Program-made: the position numbers and the translations under genes | Shown here: piece after piece, positions 34,805 through 44,123 of the stretch | How positions within the stretch are numbered: the stretch's first letter is position 1 | Layout: every line of letters starts with the position of its first letter | NCBI RefSeq assembly: GCF_008629685.1 | Contig: NZ_VWSF01000014.1 | Span: 96,579-160,578, forward strand | Source: Adhaeribacter rhizoryzae | GTDB taxonomy: Bacteria; Bacteroidota; Bacteroidia; Cytophagales; Hymenobacteraceae | Reading direction: 5' to 3' | DNA: 64,000 nucleotides | Notes under the pieces: model-generated | The model's database searches: none | What the model was told of the DNA's origin: nothing | The model's input: only the letters and a program-made list of their open reading frames with translations

Positions 34805-34851
34805 CGTTAGAAAACCGAGTACCCTTAACCGCTATTACACGAAATATTATT

Positions 34852-35592
34852 ATGGAAAACCAAACGAATCAAGGAAAAAATATTGCCGACTCCGGCATTT
34901 TTAAGAAAATATTGGGCAAAGCCGAAGAGTATGCCAAGAAACCTTTACGGGTGAAAGAGCTCTTAAACGACACTTACAAAAAAGCCAGCGAGAAAAAAGA
35001 ATTGGGTACGCTGGCGCACGAAGTCTGGGAAAGCCTGCAAACGTTGTCGCGGTTAATTAAAGCGGCCGTTACCGGCGAATATACAGGTATCCCGACCACC
35101 ACTATTGTAGGGGGTATTGCGGTATTGCTTTACTTTTTAATGCCTATTGATTTTGTACCGGATTTTATACCGGTTATTGGATTGCTGGACGATGTAGCTT
35201 TGCTGGCCTGGTTTATGACCGGCATTAAACACGAGATGGAGAAATTTGAAGCTTGGGAAAAAGGTAACCAGGCGCAAACCGCAAATACTGCCACCGCTAC
35301 CAATAGCAATTATGCACCTTCGGGCGTTAATGCGGCAGCCGGTGCCAGCGCGGCTTCTGCCCCGGTAGATGTTTCGAACGATAATAATAACCGCAACGAC
35401 CTCGCTAATAAAACCGAAGTAAAAGGTTTTGCTGCCCACGACTTGCCTACAGAAGAACTACCCGACGATGCAGCTATCCGGGCTACTTCTTCGGGTTCCG
35501 GCGAGCCAAATGTGCGGGCCGCTACCACCGATAGCACCCGTATTCCCAGCTCCAATGCCGACGATAGTCGCGCCGGCGGCAATGTACGGTAG
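34852..35592 (+). CDS. YkvA/DUF1232 membrane protein with a long disordered tail
   Basis: 246 residues. DUF1232 core: LLYFLMPIDFVPDFIPVIGLLDDVALLAWF (about residues 89-122), the signature of YkvA proteins (membrane-associated, unknown function). N-terminal half is charged helix with KEYAKKPLRVKELLNDTYKKASEKKE. The C-terminal 100 residues (Ala/Thr/Asn/Ser-rich) are disordered. A terminator-like stem at 35646-35683 follows. Confidence 0.8.
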   Translation: MENQTNQGKNIADSGIFKKILGKAEEYAKKPLRVKELLNDTYKKASEKKELGTLAHEVWESLQTLSRLIKAAVTGEYTGIPTTTIVGGIAVLLYFLMPIDFVPDFIPVIGLLDDVALLAWFMTGIKHEMEKFEAWEKGNQAQTANTATATNSNYAPSGVNAAAGASAASAPVDVSNDNNNRNDLANKTEVKGFAAHDLPTEELPDDAAIRATSSGSGEPNVRAATTDSTRIPSSNADDSRAGGNVR

Positions 35593-35645
35593 TTAAGTTA
35601 CCGGAACCATTAAAGAATACATAGTATAAATTTAATATTTAAGAA

Positions 35646-35683
35646 CAGCCGGATTATTTTATCTATAATCCGGCTGTTTTATT
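35646..35683 (+). terminator. Terminator of the YkvA-like gene
   Basis: CAGCCGGATTAT pairs with ATAATCCGGCTG over a short loop (tttatct or so), followed by TTTTATTTT. Lies about 55 bases after the stop codon. Confidence 0.8.
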
Positions 35684-35696
35684 TTAGAAGATTGCT

Positions 35697-35704
35697 TATT
35701 TTTG
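35697..35704 (+). promoter_or_regulatory. Bacteroidetes -7 box deciding the start of the YgjP-like gene
   Basis: TATTTTTG fits TAnnTTTG. Transcription from here would begin about 35711, so the TTG start at 35702 cannot be used, and GTG at 35726 is preferred. Confidence 0.5.
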
Positions 35705-35725
35705 AGGCACGCTAGTTTTTTATTT

Positions 35726-36469
35726 GTGTCCCTAACATCTGCTTATTCGCTTAAATCTTTACAATTACATTTGCCCGATATTGGTTTGGTTTTACTGCAG
35801 CGTAGCGCCAAAGCCAAACGCATTAGTATTCGGTTGCAACCGCTTAAAGGCATACGGGTAGTGGTACCGCCCCGCGCTACTTTCGAAGAAGCCCAAAAAT
35901 TTCTGGAAAGTAAACTCGACTGGATTAAACTGCACTTACCAAAAATAGAAAAGCAGGAAACCAACCTGACGGTTTTCCGACCCGACGAAAATTATTACAC
36001 TTTTTCGCACCAGCTCCGTTTGTTGCCCCACGACAAAGCAACTTTAAAAGCGCGCTTAACCGCCAGCGAAATACAGGTATTTTACCCGGCTTACCGCAAC
36101 TCTTCAGACGACGAAGTGCAGCAATTTATCCGGAAAGCCCTGGAAGAAACGTACCGCGCAGAAGCCAAGCAATATTTACCAACCCGCGTTGATTATTTTG
36201 CCCGGCAATTTGGGTTTAGCTACCAGAAAGTGGTTATAAAAAAAGCCGGAACCCGCTGGGGTAGTTGCTCTTACCAAAATAATATTAACCTTAATTTGCA
36301 TTTGATGCGACTCCCCGCCCACCTCCGCGATTATGTAATTCTGCACGAACTGGCGCATACCGTCGAGAAAAATCATGGCCCCCGGTTTTGGGCGCTGCTC
36401 GATAAAATTAGCGGTAATGCTGTAGGCTTGGACAAAGAAATTAAAAACTACTGCATCGAGCTTTATTAA
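35726..36469 (+). CDS. YgjP-like zinc metallopeptidase (M48/SprT-like)
   Basis: 247 residues from a GTG. Zinc motif HELAHTVEKNHGPRFW (His-Glu-x-x-His plus a downstream His) near the C-terminus, typical of the YgjP-like PF01863 family; also GTRWGSCSYQNNINLNLHLMRLP, the usual block before the zinc helix. The N-terminal part (SKAKRISIRLQPLKGIRVVVPP) is beta-rich. Members are predicted cytosolic metallopeptidases without known substrates. Confidence 0.85.
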   Translation: MSLTSAYSLKSLQLHLPDIGLVLLQRSAKAKRISIRLQPLKGIRVVVPPRATFEEAQKFLESKLDWIKLHLPKIEKQETNLTVFRPDENYYTFSHQLRLLPHDKATLKARLTASEIQVFYPAYRNSSDDEVQQFIRKALEETYRAEAKQYLPTRVDYFARQFGFSYQKVVIKKAGTRWGSCSYQNNINLNLHLMRLPAHLRDYVILHELAHTVEKNHGPRFWALLDKISGNAVGLDKEIKNYCIELY

Positions 36470-36789
36470 ATTATTTTCAAATACGTTTTTTTATCGCTAC
36501 CCAAAATGTAAACGTAAGTTCTCACCACATTCAATAAATAGCATTTAAATTTAGATTAAAGCTGGTAATTGCATTCTGTTTTTGTAAAACTTGTTCCGGA
36601 AATTATTTAAGCGCCAATAGAGCAGATAAAATTGTAAATTTAAGATTCGTGCTTGTAATCTACCTTTTTCAGAAGTTTATATTATAATTAATATATTCCA
36701 ACAAATTATTCAAAATATTAAAAAAATATTCATCTTTTTAGCGTATACTAGAGTATAAAAACTCACCTATAGTACCAGCCCGATTGTGT
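36470..36789. other. AT-rich gene-free gap, 320 bases
   Basis: No gene, palindrome or repeat seen. Probably holds the promoter of the lipoprotein gene, though no TAnnTTTG box stands out. Confidence 0.4.
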
Positions 36790-37389
36790 ATGTTTGATAG
36801 CATCTTGCCCGAAAAATCTGTTTATCTGGTACTACTAAGTATTGGCATCCTGACCAATATTGCTTGTTCGGAACCCCGCAAAGATCCGGCAGTCGTTCAA
36901 AAGCCCCTTACTACCCGCCCGGCAGCGCCCGTTCAGGCACCTGATCCGGATACCTTGCGGGTAGAAGATGATTTTGCCAATGCCCCCTTTCTCCTGGATT
37001 CGGTTTCGTTTATAGAGGTACACCGGTTAATGGGCAAAGATGTGCAGATAACCAAAAAGCCAACGCGCAACCATTTTGAACCAGACCAAACCGATACGCT
37101 GATTACGCTGCGCAAAAATAAATCGCACATAACGTTATACGCGGTAAGTGCCGAGCCTAAATGTTTTTTTAAGGAAGCCGATATTAAAGACCCAATGCCA
37201 ATTTTTCAGTACCCGCTAAAAATTGGGCAGCGCAAAGCCGAGGTTAAAAAAATATTTCCATCGCTCACGCGCGAAACGTATTTACCCGATAATATTGAAA
37301 TTGTGGCGGGCGAAGGTGTAGATTATGTGTATTTGATATTTAAGAACGATGTGCTGCAGCGTATTGAATACAAACCTTATCTCGATTAA
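36790..37389 (+). CDS. Lipoprotein of unknown function with a BamE/SmpA-like tail
   Basis: 199 residues from the ATG at 36790 (the TTG two codons earlier is less likely). Lipobox LTNIACSE (Cys26). A Pro-rich linker (VQKPLTTRPAAPVQAPDPD) leads to a globular part: LMGKDVQITKKPTRN, ITLRKNKSHITLYAVSAEPKCFFKEA, YPLKIGQRKAEVKKIFPSL and VDYVYLIFKNDVLQRIEY. The IG..k.eV...fPsl pattern with following strands recalls BamE/SmpA or related small outer-membrane folds. No operon partner. Function unknown. Confidence 0.6.
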   Translation: MFDSILPEKSVYLVLLSIGILTNIACSEPRKDPAVVQKPLTTRPAAPVQAPDPDTLRVEDDFANAPFLLDSVSFIEVHRLMGKDVQITKKPTRNHFEPDQTDTLITLRKNKSHITLYAVSAEPKCFFKEADIKDPMPIFQYPLKIGQRKAEVKKIFPSLTRETYLPDNIEIVAGEGVDYVYLIFKNDVLQRIEYKPYLD

Positions 37390-37533
37390 GATTAACTACA
37401 GTAATCACTAAAAAGCATTACTTTAAAGCTGAAAGCCTTGGTAGTGGAATATTTGAAAGTAGAATAAATATTAAAAGTGAATTTATAATATTAATTGGTT
37501 AATGCGCTTAAATTATTGCGGTCTTGTTACGCC

Positions 37534-37597
37534 TGTCGAAATAGCTGAATCTGCTTTTATTTGTTTGTAATAGATCCTTCGACAAGCTCAGGATGAC
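37534..37597. repeat. Dispersed TCATCCTGAGCTTG palindrome, copy 2 (opposite strand)
   Basis: Reads gtcgaaatagctgaatctgc ... gatccttcgacaagctcagg, the reverse complement of copies 1 and 3 at the ends. Interior differs from the other copies. It lies in the 310-base gap between the lipoprotein and the ACP-like gene. Confidence 0.7.
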
Positions 37598-37647
37598 CCA
37601 GTAGTAAACACCTAAGCGCAGGTTTAGGTTTATAATGGTATCAAAAA

Positions 37648-37680
37648 CAAAAGAGGCTACCTAACGGGTAGCCTCTTTTG
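37648..37680. terminator. Bidirectional terminator between the lipoprotein and the efflux operon
   Basis: CAAAAGAGGCTACC pairs with GGTAGCCTCTTTTG around a short taacg loop, with A and T runs on the flanks. Ends the RND-ACP operon on the minus strand, and may serve the lipoprotein gene too. Confidence 0.85.
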
Positions 37681-37699
37681 TTTACAAATTAAGGTTAAA

Positions 37700-37954
37700 T
37701 TAATGAGCTGGTTCTGGTGTATGCGTTGATACATAATCAACAAAATCGCCTACGGTGTCAATCTTTACTTCGTCAGGAATTACAATATGAAAGTTCTTCT
37801 CCAACTCCAGAATAATATCTACCACATCTAAGGTTTCAAAGCCAAACTTGCTCAGGTTAGCATTGGTGCGCAAACGTGAGGGTTTAATTTCTTTAGTACG
37901 GCTTATTATTTTTATTACTTCATTTTGTATAGCAGAGGTAGGTTGTGTTCTCAT
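37700..37954 (-). CDS. Acyl-carrier-protein-like protein without the attachment serine
   Basis: 84 residues from the ATG at 37954 (a longer frame overlaps the RND gene). Aligned to acyl carrier proteins, GFETLDVVDIILELEKNFHIVIPDEV matches the consensus [25 protein letters not shown], but the phosphopantetheine-accepting DSL is ETL: the serine position is Thr41. Such a protein should not be loaded by the usual transferase. The gene is 13 bases after the stop of the RND pump gene, last in the operon tetR-tolC-adaptor-RND. It may act as a structural or regulatory partner of the pump; that is inference. Confidence 0.7.
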   Translation of the reverse strand: MRTQPTSAIQNEVIKIISRTKEIKPSRLRTNANLSKFGFETLDVVDIILELEKNFHIVIPDEVKIDTVGDFVDYVSTHTPEPAH

Positions 37955-37967
37955 GGTATTATTTAAA

Positions 37968-40900
37968 TTAGGCAGGTTGTTCTTCATAAATAGGATGCGT
38001 AACAGGGGCAGAAGGTTGCATTGTTTTATTACCTTTTACCTTTAATTTTATTCTTTCGCTAATCAGGTACATGGCCGGAACCACGAGCAAAGTTAAGAAA
38101 GTAGCAAATGCTAATCCAAAAATAATTGTCCAGGCCAATGGTCCCCAGAATACCGCGCTTTCGCCGCCTATGAAAAAGTGCGGCTCAAAACTAGAAAACA
38201 GGGTAAAGAAGTTAATGTTTAACCCAATAGCCAACGGGATTAAGCCCAGAATTGCAGCCGTAGCGGTTAATAATACTGGGGTCAGACGCGTTTTACCCGC
38301 CATTACCACCGCTTCGTGCAACTCGTAGCCCTCGCGTTCGCGCAGTACATCTGCAAATTCTACCAGCAAAATACCGTTCTTCACCACAATACCAGCCAAG
38401 GCAATTATTCCCACGCCCGTCATTACCACCGAAATATTCATGCCAAAAATGGAGAAACCGAGTAAAACCCCAATTAAACTGAATATAATCTCCGACATAA
38501 TAATGAGCGGTTTGGAAATAGAGTTAAACTGCGTTACAAGAATCAGGAAAATCAGGCCAACAGAAGCTATTAAGGCAATACTTAAGAAATCGCTGGTTTC
38601 CTGCTGATCTTCCTGAGCACCGCCAATTTTTACTTCATAACCTTCGGGTGCCTTAAACTGCTGCAGGTTCTGCCGGATGGTTTCGTTTATTTCGTTTGCG
38701 TTATAACCGGCCAGTACGTTCGACGATAAAGTAATTACCCGCTTCACGTTTTTCCGGCGAATACCACCGTAGGTAGTAGAATAATCAATCTTGGCTACCG
38801 ACGATAACGGAATTTGCTTAATCTGGCCCGAAACCATGTCGCGGAAAGTTAAGCGCATATCCATTAAGGCATCAATATTAGAGCGGTATGGCTCGGCGTA
38901 GCGCACTTGAATCGGGTACTCGTCTTCGTCGCGTTTTAGTTTAGAAGCTTCGTAGCCAAATATTGCTGTCCGCAGCTCCGAACCAATCTGGGCCGTGCTA
39001 ATGCCTTCGCGGTTGGCCCGCACGCGGTCAATTTCCACGCTAATCTGCGGATTCTTGTCCTGCAAATCGGAACGTAAATCTTCAATGCCGCCAATTTGCA
39101 ACGAATCGATTAAGCGCTCTACTTTGCGGGCCACTTTAATCAGGGTGCCAAAATCTTCGCCGGCTACTTCAATTTGCACGGGTTTGCCTACCGGCGGCCC
39201 GCCTTGCTCCTGGTCTACGGTAATTTCTACACCCGGAATATTTTTAACTTTTTCCCGGATTTTATTTAAGTAAGTGCGCGAACTTGGCCCGGTACGGTAC
39301 TGAAATTCCCGGAAAGCCACCGTTACTTTACCTTTATTCGACTCGGCCTGGTAAGAAGCTTCCATCGGGTCGCCGGCACCAATGGCTACGTTCGAAATAA
39401 TAGATTCTACATCGGGGTTATCTGCGCCTACCACATCGTACACCCGCTTTTCAACTATTTTCGTAACCGAGTCCGTCGCTGCCTGGTCGGTACCCACCGG
39501 CATTACCAGGTAAGTATAAATAAAGTTTGGATCGCCTTGCGGGAAGAAATCTACTTTTGGTTGCCGCAAAACAGTAGCAAAAACCGAAAGAATTAATAAA
39601 CCCACTACAGCGGCCAACACTAAAATAGGGCGTCGGCCTACTAACAGGCTGCGCAGCACCCGTTCGTACGTATTCATAAAGCGCGGCAGCACTTTGTTCT
39701 GGAAACCATTTATCCAATGAATAAACACGTATTTATTCAGGGCAATAAACAGCATGATAAATACGGTCAGGTTAGCTAAACCAGTCCAGCCGGCCAAGTA
39801 GCAGATGCCGGCCAAAACGGCTAAGCCAATCATCCAGAACAGGAACGTTTTGCGGGCTTTTACCGGGTTGGGATTTTCTTCTTTGCCCATGAACGATACC
39901 GCAAAAACCGGGTTAATAATAAAGGCCACCAGCAACGAAGCCATTAAAGTAAGAATAAGCGTAACGGGCAAAAAGTACATAAACTTGCCAATAATGCCGG
40001 GCCAGAACAGCAGCGGCACAAAAGGCGCCACCGTGGTTAAAGTACCCGCCAGCACCGGCACAAATACTTCGCCGGCTGCCGCTTTCGCCGATTTTATAAT
40101 ATTCCAGTGGAACTGGTGGTGAATGCGGTGCGTGTTTTCAATAACCACAATGGCATCGTCTACCACAATACCCAAGGCCAGCAAAAACGAGAACAGCACA
40201 ATCATGTTCAAGGAGAACCCGAGCGCCGGCATTACCAAAAATGCCAGAAAAGCCGAAATAGGCACCGATAAAGCCACAAAAATGGCGTTGGTGGTTCCCA
40301 TAAAGAACATCAGAATAAAAGTAACCAGCACAAACCCGATGATGATGGTATTAATCAGGTCGTTCAGGGTATGGCGCGTCATGTTAGATTGGTCGCCGGT
40401 AACAGTTACTTCTAAATCTTTGGGCAAGGCCGTACCTTCCATCTCCTTCAGAATATTGTTTATTTTATCTGAAGCCTCAATTAAATTCTGGCCGCTCCGC
40501 TTGATAATATTTAAGGTAATTACCGGCTTGTTATCCAAACGGGCGTAGCTTTCGCGTTCTTTAAAGCCATCTGTTACGGTAGCAATATCGCGCAACGGAA
40601 TATTTCCGCCGGGCAAGGATTTTACCACAATATTGCCAATCTGGCTGGCATCGGTATATTGCCCTACTACGCGCACCGCCCGGCGCATTTCGCCTACTTT
40701 TAACAAACCACCCGAAATGGTCATGTTTTCGAGCTGGATGGCCCGCTGAATATCGCCGAAAGTAACCTGCGCGGCCTGCATTTTGTACAAGTCCACATCA
40801 ATTTGCACTTCCTGTTCCAGGGCACCCACAATATCTACCCGGTTAATTTCGGGCATGGTTTCAATGCGGTCTTTTACGGCCTCAGCATAGTTTTTCAAGC

Positions 40901-41384
40901 GGTCGCCGCTGTAATCGCCCGAGAGGTTCACGTACATAATCGGCATTTCCGAGAAACTAACTTCCTGCACCTGCGGATCGTTGGGTAAATCATTCGGTAA
41001 CTCCGAACGGGCCCGATCCACGGCATCTTTTATTTTCTGCTTCGCGGCGTCTACTTCTACATCAGTTGTAAACTCAACCGAAATAATACAGAAATCCTGC
41101 ATAGAGTTAGAGGTAACCCGTTTTACCCCCGAGATAGATTTAATTTCTTTCTCGATGGGCCGCGTTACCAAGTTCTCCATATCCGAAGGCGACGTACCCG
41201 GATAAATTACCCCGGTCATAATCGTGGGGATTACGATATCGGGGAAATTTTCTTTCTGGAGTTTGTTATAGGTAATAATACCGGCCAGCGTCACAATAAC
41301 GGTCAGCACGTAAATGCTGGTTTTGTTATCGATAGATAAGCTGGTCAGGAAAAATTCTTTGATTTTACCTTTAGTTTCTTTCAT
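37968..41384 (-). CDS. RND-family efflux pump inner-membrane subunit (HAE1-like)
   Basis: 1138 residues with two sets of six membrane helices and two periplasmic porter halves. RND landmarks include FPDIVIPTIMTGVIYPGTSP near the N-terminus, TM4 GIVVDDAIVVIENTHRIHH (proton-relay Asp pair), and the second-half segments GVGIIALAGIVVKNGILLVEF and FGLAFATFLTLLVVPAMYL. Exports lipophilic drugs, detergents or signals by proton antiport. Downstream of the membrane-fusion adaptor (55-base gap) and upstream of the ACP-like gene. Drug spectrum unknown. Confidence 0.93.
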   Translation of the reverse strand: MKETKGKIKEFFLTSLSIDNKTSIYVLTVIVTLAGIITYNKLQKENFPDIVIPTIMTGVIYPGTSPSDMENLVTRPIEKEIKSISGVKRVTSNSMQDFCIISVEFTTDVEVDAAKQKIKDAVDRARSELPNDLPNDPQVQEVSFSEMPIMYVNLSGDYSGDRLKNYAEAVKDRIETMPEINRVDIVGALEQEVQIDVDLYKMQAAQVTFGDIQRAIQLENMTISGGLLKVGEMRRAVRVVGQYTDASQIGNIVVKSLPGGNIPLRDIATVTDGFKERESYARLDNKPVITLNIIKRSGQNLIEASDKINNILKEMEGTALPKDLEVTVTGDQSNMTRHTLNDLINTIIIGFVLVTFILMFFMGTTNAIFVALSVPISAFLAFLVMPALGFSLNMIVLFSFLLALGIVVDDAIVVIENTHRIHHQFHWNIIKSAKAAAGEVFVPVLAGTLTTVAPFVPLLFWPGIIGKFMYFLPVTLILTLMASLLVAFIINPVFAVSFMGKEENPNPVKARKTFLFWMIGLAVLAGICYLAGWTGLANLTVFIMLFIALNKYVFIHWINGFQNKVLPRFMNTYERVLRSLLVGRRPILVLAAVVGLLILSVFATVLRQPKVDFFPQGDPNFIYTYLVMPVGTDQAATDSVTKIVEKRVYDVVGADNPDVESIISNVAIGAGDPMEASYQAESNKGKVTVAFREFQYRTGPSSRTYLNKIREKVKNIPGVEITVDQEQGGPPVGKPVQIEVAGEDFGTLIKVARKVERLIDSLQIGGIEDLRSDLQDKNPQISVEIDRVRANREGISTAQIGSELRTAIFGYEASKLKRDEDEYPIQVRYAEPYRSNIDALMDMRLTFRDMVSGQIKQIPLSSVAKIDYSTTYGGIRRKNVKRVITLSSNVLAGYNANEINETIRQNLQQFKAPEGYEVKIGGAQEDQQETSDFLSIALIASVGLIFLILVTQFNSISKPLIIMSEIIFSLIGVLLGFSIFGMNISVVMTGVGIIALAGIVVKNGILLVEFADVLREREGYELHEAVVMAGKTRLTPVLLTATAAILGLIPLAIGLNINFFTLFSSFEPHFFIGGESAVFWGPLAWTIIFGLAFATFLTLLVVPAMYLISERIKLKVKGNKTMQPSAPVTHPIYEEQPA

Positions 41385-41439
41385 GATAATAAGCTTTATT
41401 TCCGGGCGCGCCGCGGCCCACCCGAAAGCGTATAAAATA

Positions 41440-42582
41440 TTACTTATTCAAAGCTACCGCCTGGCCTTCGTTCAGATTTTGCTGGCCGGCCGTAACAACC
41501 TGATCATTGGGATTAAGCCCGCTGGTTATTTCGGTATTGCCTGCGTAAGTTTGCCCCAGGGTAACTTTGCGTCTTTTTACGACCGTACCATTGCCTTCTT
41601 TTTCCACCACGTACACATAGCTATCGCTCTCATCGCGTTGGATAATATTAACCGGTACCACTAACGCATTCGGGTTGTTGTATTCTTTCACCTTTACTAT
41701 TGCCACCATATTGGGCCTGATAGGCGCATCTAACTTTCCTTTAATTCTGATTTCAATGGGGAAAGACCGGTTAGATGTATTAATAACCTGGGTAACGGCT
41801 GTTACATTAGCCGGAAACTCCTGGCCAATATCCGGCAACGAAACCAGGGCATCTACACCTTTGCGTAACTTGCCGGCATGCGCTTCCGGAATATCGGCTA
41901 CTACTTTCAGGCCGGTGGTATTTACAATGCGGGCCACCGGCACCGGCGATCCCGGACCAACGGCTTCGCCTATTTTGGGGTTAAACTCATCTACCACGCC
42001 GCTAATAGGAGCTTTAATTAAATATTGTGCTTGTTGCTCGCGCATTGTAGCCAGCCGGCGTTCCAGGGCCTCTTTGTTATTTTTAGCCTGTAAATATTGA
42101 ATTTCGGTACCTATTTTCTGGTCCCAGAGGTTCTTTTGCTTTTCGTAAACGGTTCGGGCTAAATCCAGGCTGGTGCGTAATTCAGCCACGCCTTGTTCCA
42201 GAATACCGGCATCTATGGTAGCCAACACCTGGCCTTTGCTTACCTGGTCGCCGCGTTTGGCCCGCACACTGGTTAGCACGCCTGGTACCTTGGCACTTAC
42301 CACCACATTCTGGTCAAAATCTACCCGGCCTTGCACTTCTAAAAAATTACTGAAAGCTTGGGGGGTAACGGTTAAGGTGGCAACCGGCACAGCTGCAGCG
42401 GCAGGGGTACTTAATTTACCTTCGGTCCGGAGTTGTTCTTCCAGGCTGGCAATCTGGCCTTGTATTTCGGTTTGTTGCTTTTTCAGTTCGGCCAATTGCT
42501 CTTCTTTGCTAGCTGCTTCTTTGTTGCAGGCCGAAAGCACAATTGCGAAACTTAAAACGAATACTCCAATTTTATTTTTCAT
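41440..42582 (-). CDS. RND efflux adaptor lipoprotein (HlyD/MFP family)
   Basis: 380 residues from the ATG at 42582 (the longer frame adds five residues before the signal). Lipobox VLSACNKE (Cys about residue 19). Membrane-fusion layout: coiled coil QLAELKKQQTEIQGQIASLEEQ, lipoyl-like half FSNFLEVQGRVDFDQNVVVSAKVPGVL and YLIKAPISGVVDEFNPKIGEAV, then a beta-barrel domain. It joins the RND pump to the TolC channel. Gap of 55 to the pump gene and 33 to the tolC gene: one operon. Confidence 0.92.
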   Translation of the reverse strand: MKNKIGVFVLSFAIVLSACNKEAASKEEQLAELKKQQTEIQGQIASLEEQLRTEGKLSTPAAAAVPVATLTVTPQAFSNFLEVQGRVDFDQNVVVSAKVPGVLTSVRAKRGDQVSKGQVLATIDAGILEQGVAELRTSLDLARTVYEKQKNLWDQKIGTEIQYLQAKNNKEALERRLATMREQQAQYLIKAPISGVVDEFNPKIGEAVGPGSPVPVARIVNTTGLKVVADIPEAHAGKLRKGVDALVSLPDIGQEFPANVTAVTQVINTSNRSFPIEIRIKGKLDAPIRPNMVAIVKVKEYNNPNALVVPVNIIQRDESDSYVYVVEKEGNGTVVKRRKVTLGQTYAGNTEITSGLNPNDQVVTAGQQNLNEGQAVALNK

Positions 42583-42615
42583 AAGTTTATAGCACATGTT
42601 TAGGGGAATATTTTT

Positions 42616-44112
42616 TTATTTTGTTAAAGTGCCGTTGGCTTTCTGTAAGTCTACCTTGGCAATAACAGCGTCGTAAACGGCGCCGTAATAATTGGTTTGG
42701 GCTTGGCGCAGTTCGGTTTCGGCGGTAACTACTTCCAGGTTAGAGCCTACGCCTTCCTGAAACTTAATATTCGCCACGCGGGCAACTTCCTGGGCCAGGT
42801 CTAAACTTTGTTTCTGCGATGCCAGCACTTGTAAGGCATTTTGCAGACTGGTGTTGGATTGCCGCAGTTGCAGGTCGATGGATTGTTTTAATATTTTAAA
42901 GCCATTGTTAGCGGTTTCCACGGCAATACGGGCTTGCTGCACTTCGTATTTTTTGCGCAGCCCATCAAATATGGGCACCTGCAAGCTTAAACCTATAGAG
43001 CCAAAAGAAAACCAGTTCGGGAAATTAGATCCAGAATAACCTACGCCCATATCTTTGGTGCGCAGTTCCATCATATCCGAAAAAGTGCGGCTGCTGCCGT
43101 TAATGCCGTACCTACCGGTCAGGAATAATTTGGGATAATAGCCGGCTACTTTGTTTTTCACGTCCAGCAAAGCCAAATCGCGCTGGGTTTCCAAAATAGC
43201 GTATTCTATGCGCTGGCCGTAATCGAAAGTAGTGGCGGCCACTTGTTTAGATTCTACCACCACGTTATCCAGCTTATCGGTCAGTTCAATATTTTGGTTT
43301 TGGTCCAGGCTCATCTGGAATTTGAGTAAATCAATGCTCAAGGCCAGCAAGCGGTCGGCTTTGTCTTTCTCTACTTTCAGGTTGTTATAACTTACCTTTA
43401 AGCGGTCCACGTCTATTTTTTCGGCAAAGCCCTGCTTGTTTATTTCGGTGGTTTCGCGCAATATCCGCTCCAGCCTAACCAGGTTCTGGTCCAGTAAACC
43501 AATGCGTTCGCGGGTAACCAGCACGCCGTAATAAGCTTTGGTTACATTCTCGATTACATCGCGCTCGGTTTGCTCAACCTGCTTCCGGGCCAGATCAGTA
43601 TAAACCTTAGCGGCTTTTAATCCAATCAGGTACGATCCATCGAACAATAACTGGTTGCCCGAAATGGCGGCGGCGCCGGCGTACTGCAAACCAAAAGCGA
43701 AAGCCGAATAAATGGGTTGCACCGGTTCGGTAGAGGGCACAAACTCCGGCACCAGCACCACGTTCTGGCCATTATTTAACTGACCTAAATTCTGCGGGGT
43801 AATGGTAACTTGCTGCTGGCCGCCACCGCCAAAAGCCGAAACATCTACCAGGCTTTTCTGTAGTTTAAAATTATCGGTAATATCTACGCCACCGTTAATC
43901 TGGGGCAGCCCCATCGAACGAATTTGACCTATCCGGGCTTTGGCAGCCTGGGTTTGCAGCTCGGCGTTTTTCATGGCCGGCTGGTTTTCTAAAGCATATT
44001 GGATGGCCTGTTGCAGGCTAAAAGGTTGCGTTCCGGTTGTGGCCTGGGCCGATACCTGGTGCGTAGCAACAACGCCGAACAACCAGGCCAGGATTAGTAG
44101 TTTTATTTTCAT
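42616..44112 (-). CDS. TolC-family outer-membrane efflux channel
   Basis: 498 residues with a signal peptide (to VSAQ). Outer-membrane factor repeats are visible: FSLQQAIQYALENQPAMKNAELQTQAAKARIGQIRS and a second set VARVANIKFQEGVGSNLEVVTAETELRQAQTNYYGAVYDAVIAKVDLQKANGTL, the characteristic pair of long helical repeats. Forms the trimeric exit duct. 33 bases from the adaptor gene, 11 bases from the tetR gene: same transcript. Confidence 0.92.
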   Translation of the reverse strand: MKIKLLILAWLFGVVATHQVSAQATTGTQPFSLQQAIQYALENQPAMKNAELQTQAAKARIGQIRSMGLPQINGGVDITDNFKLQKSLVDVSAFGGGGQQQVTITPQNLGQLNNGQNVVLVPEFVPSTEPVQPIYSAFAFGLQYAGAAAISGNQLLFDGSYLIGLKAAKVYTDLARKQVEQTERDVIENVTKAYYGVLVTRERIGLLDQNLVRLERILRETTEINKQGFAEKIDVDRLKVSYNNLKVEKDKADRLLALSIDLLKFQMSLDQNQNIELTDKLDNVVVESKQVAATTFDYGQRIEYAILETQRDLALLDVKNKVAGYYPKLFLTGRYGINGSSRTFSDMMELRTKDMGVGYSGSNFPNWFSFGSIGLSLQVPIFDGLRKKYEVQQARIAVETANNGFKILKQSIDLQLRQSNTSLQNALQVLASQKQSLDLAQEVARVANIKFQEGVGSNLEVVTAETELRQAQTNYYGAVYDAVIAKVDLQKANGTLTK

Positions 44113-44123
44113 AGTTATAAAAT

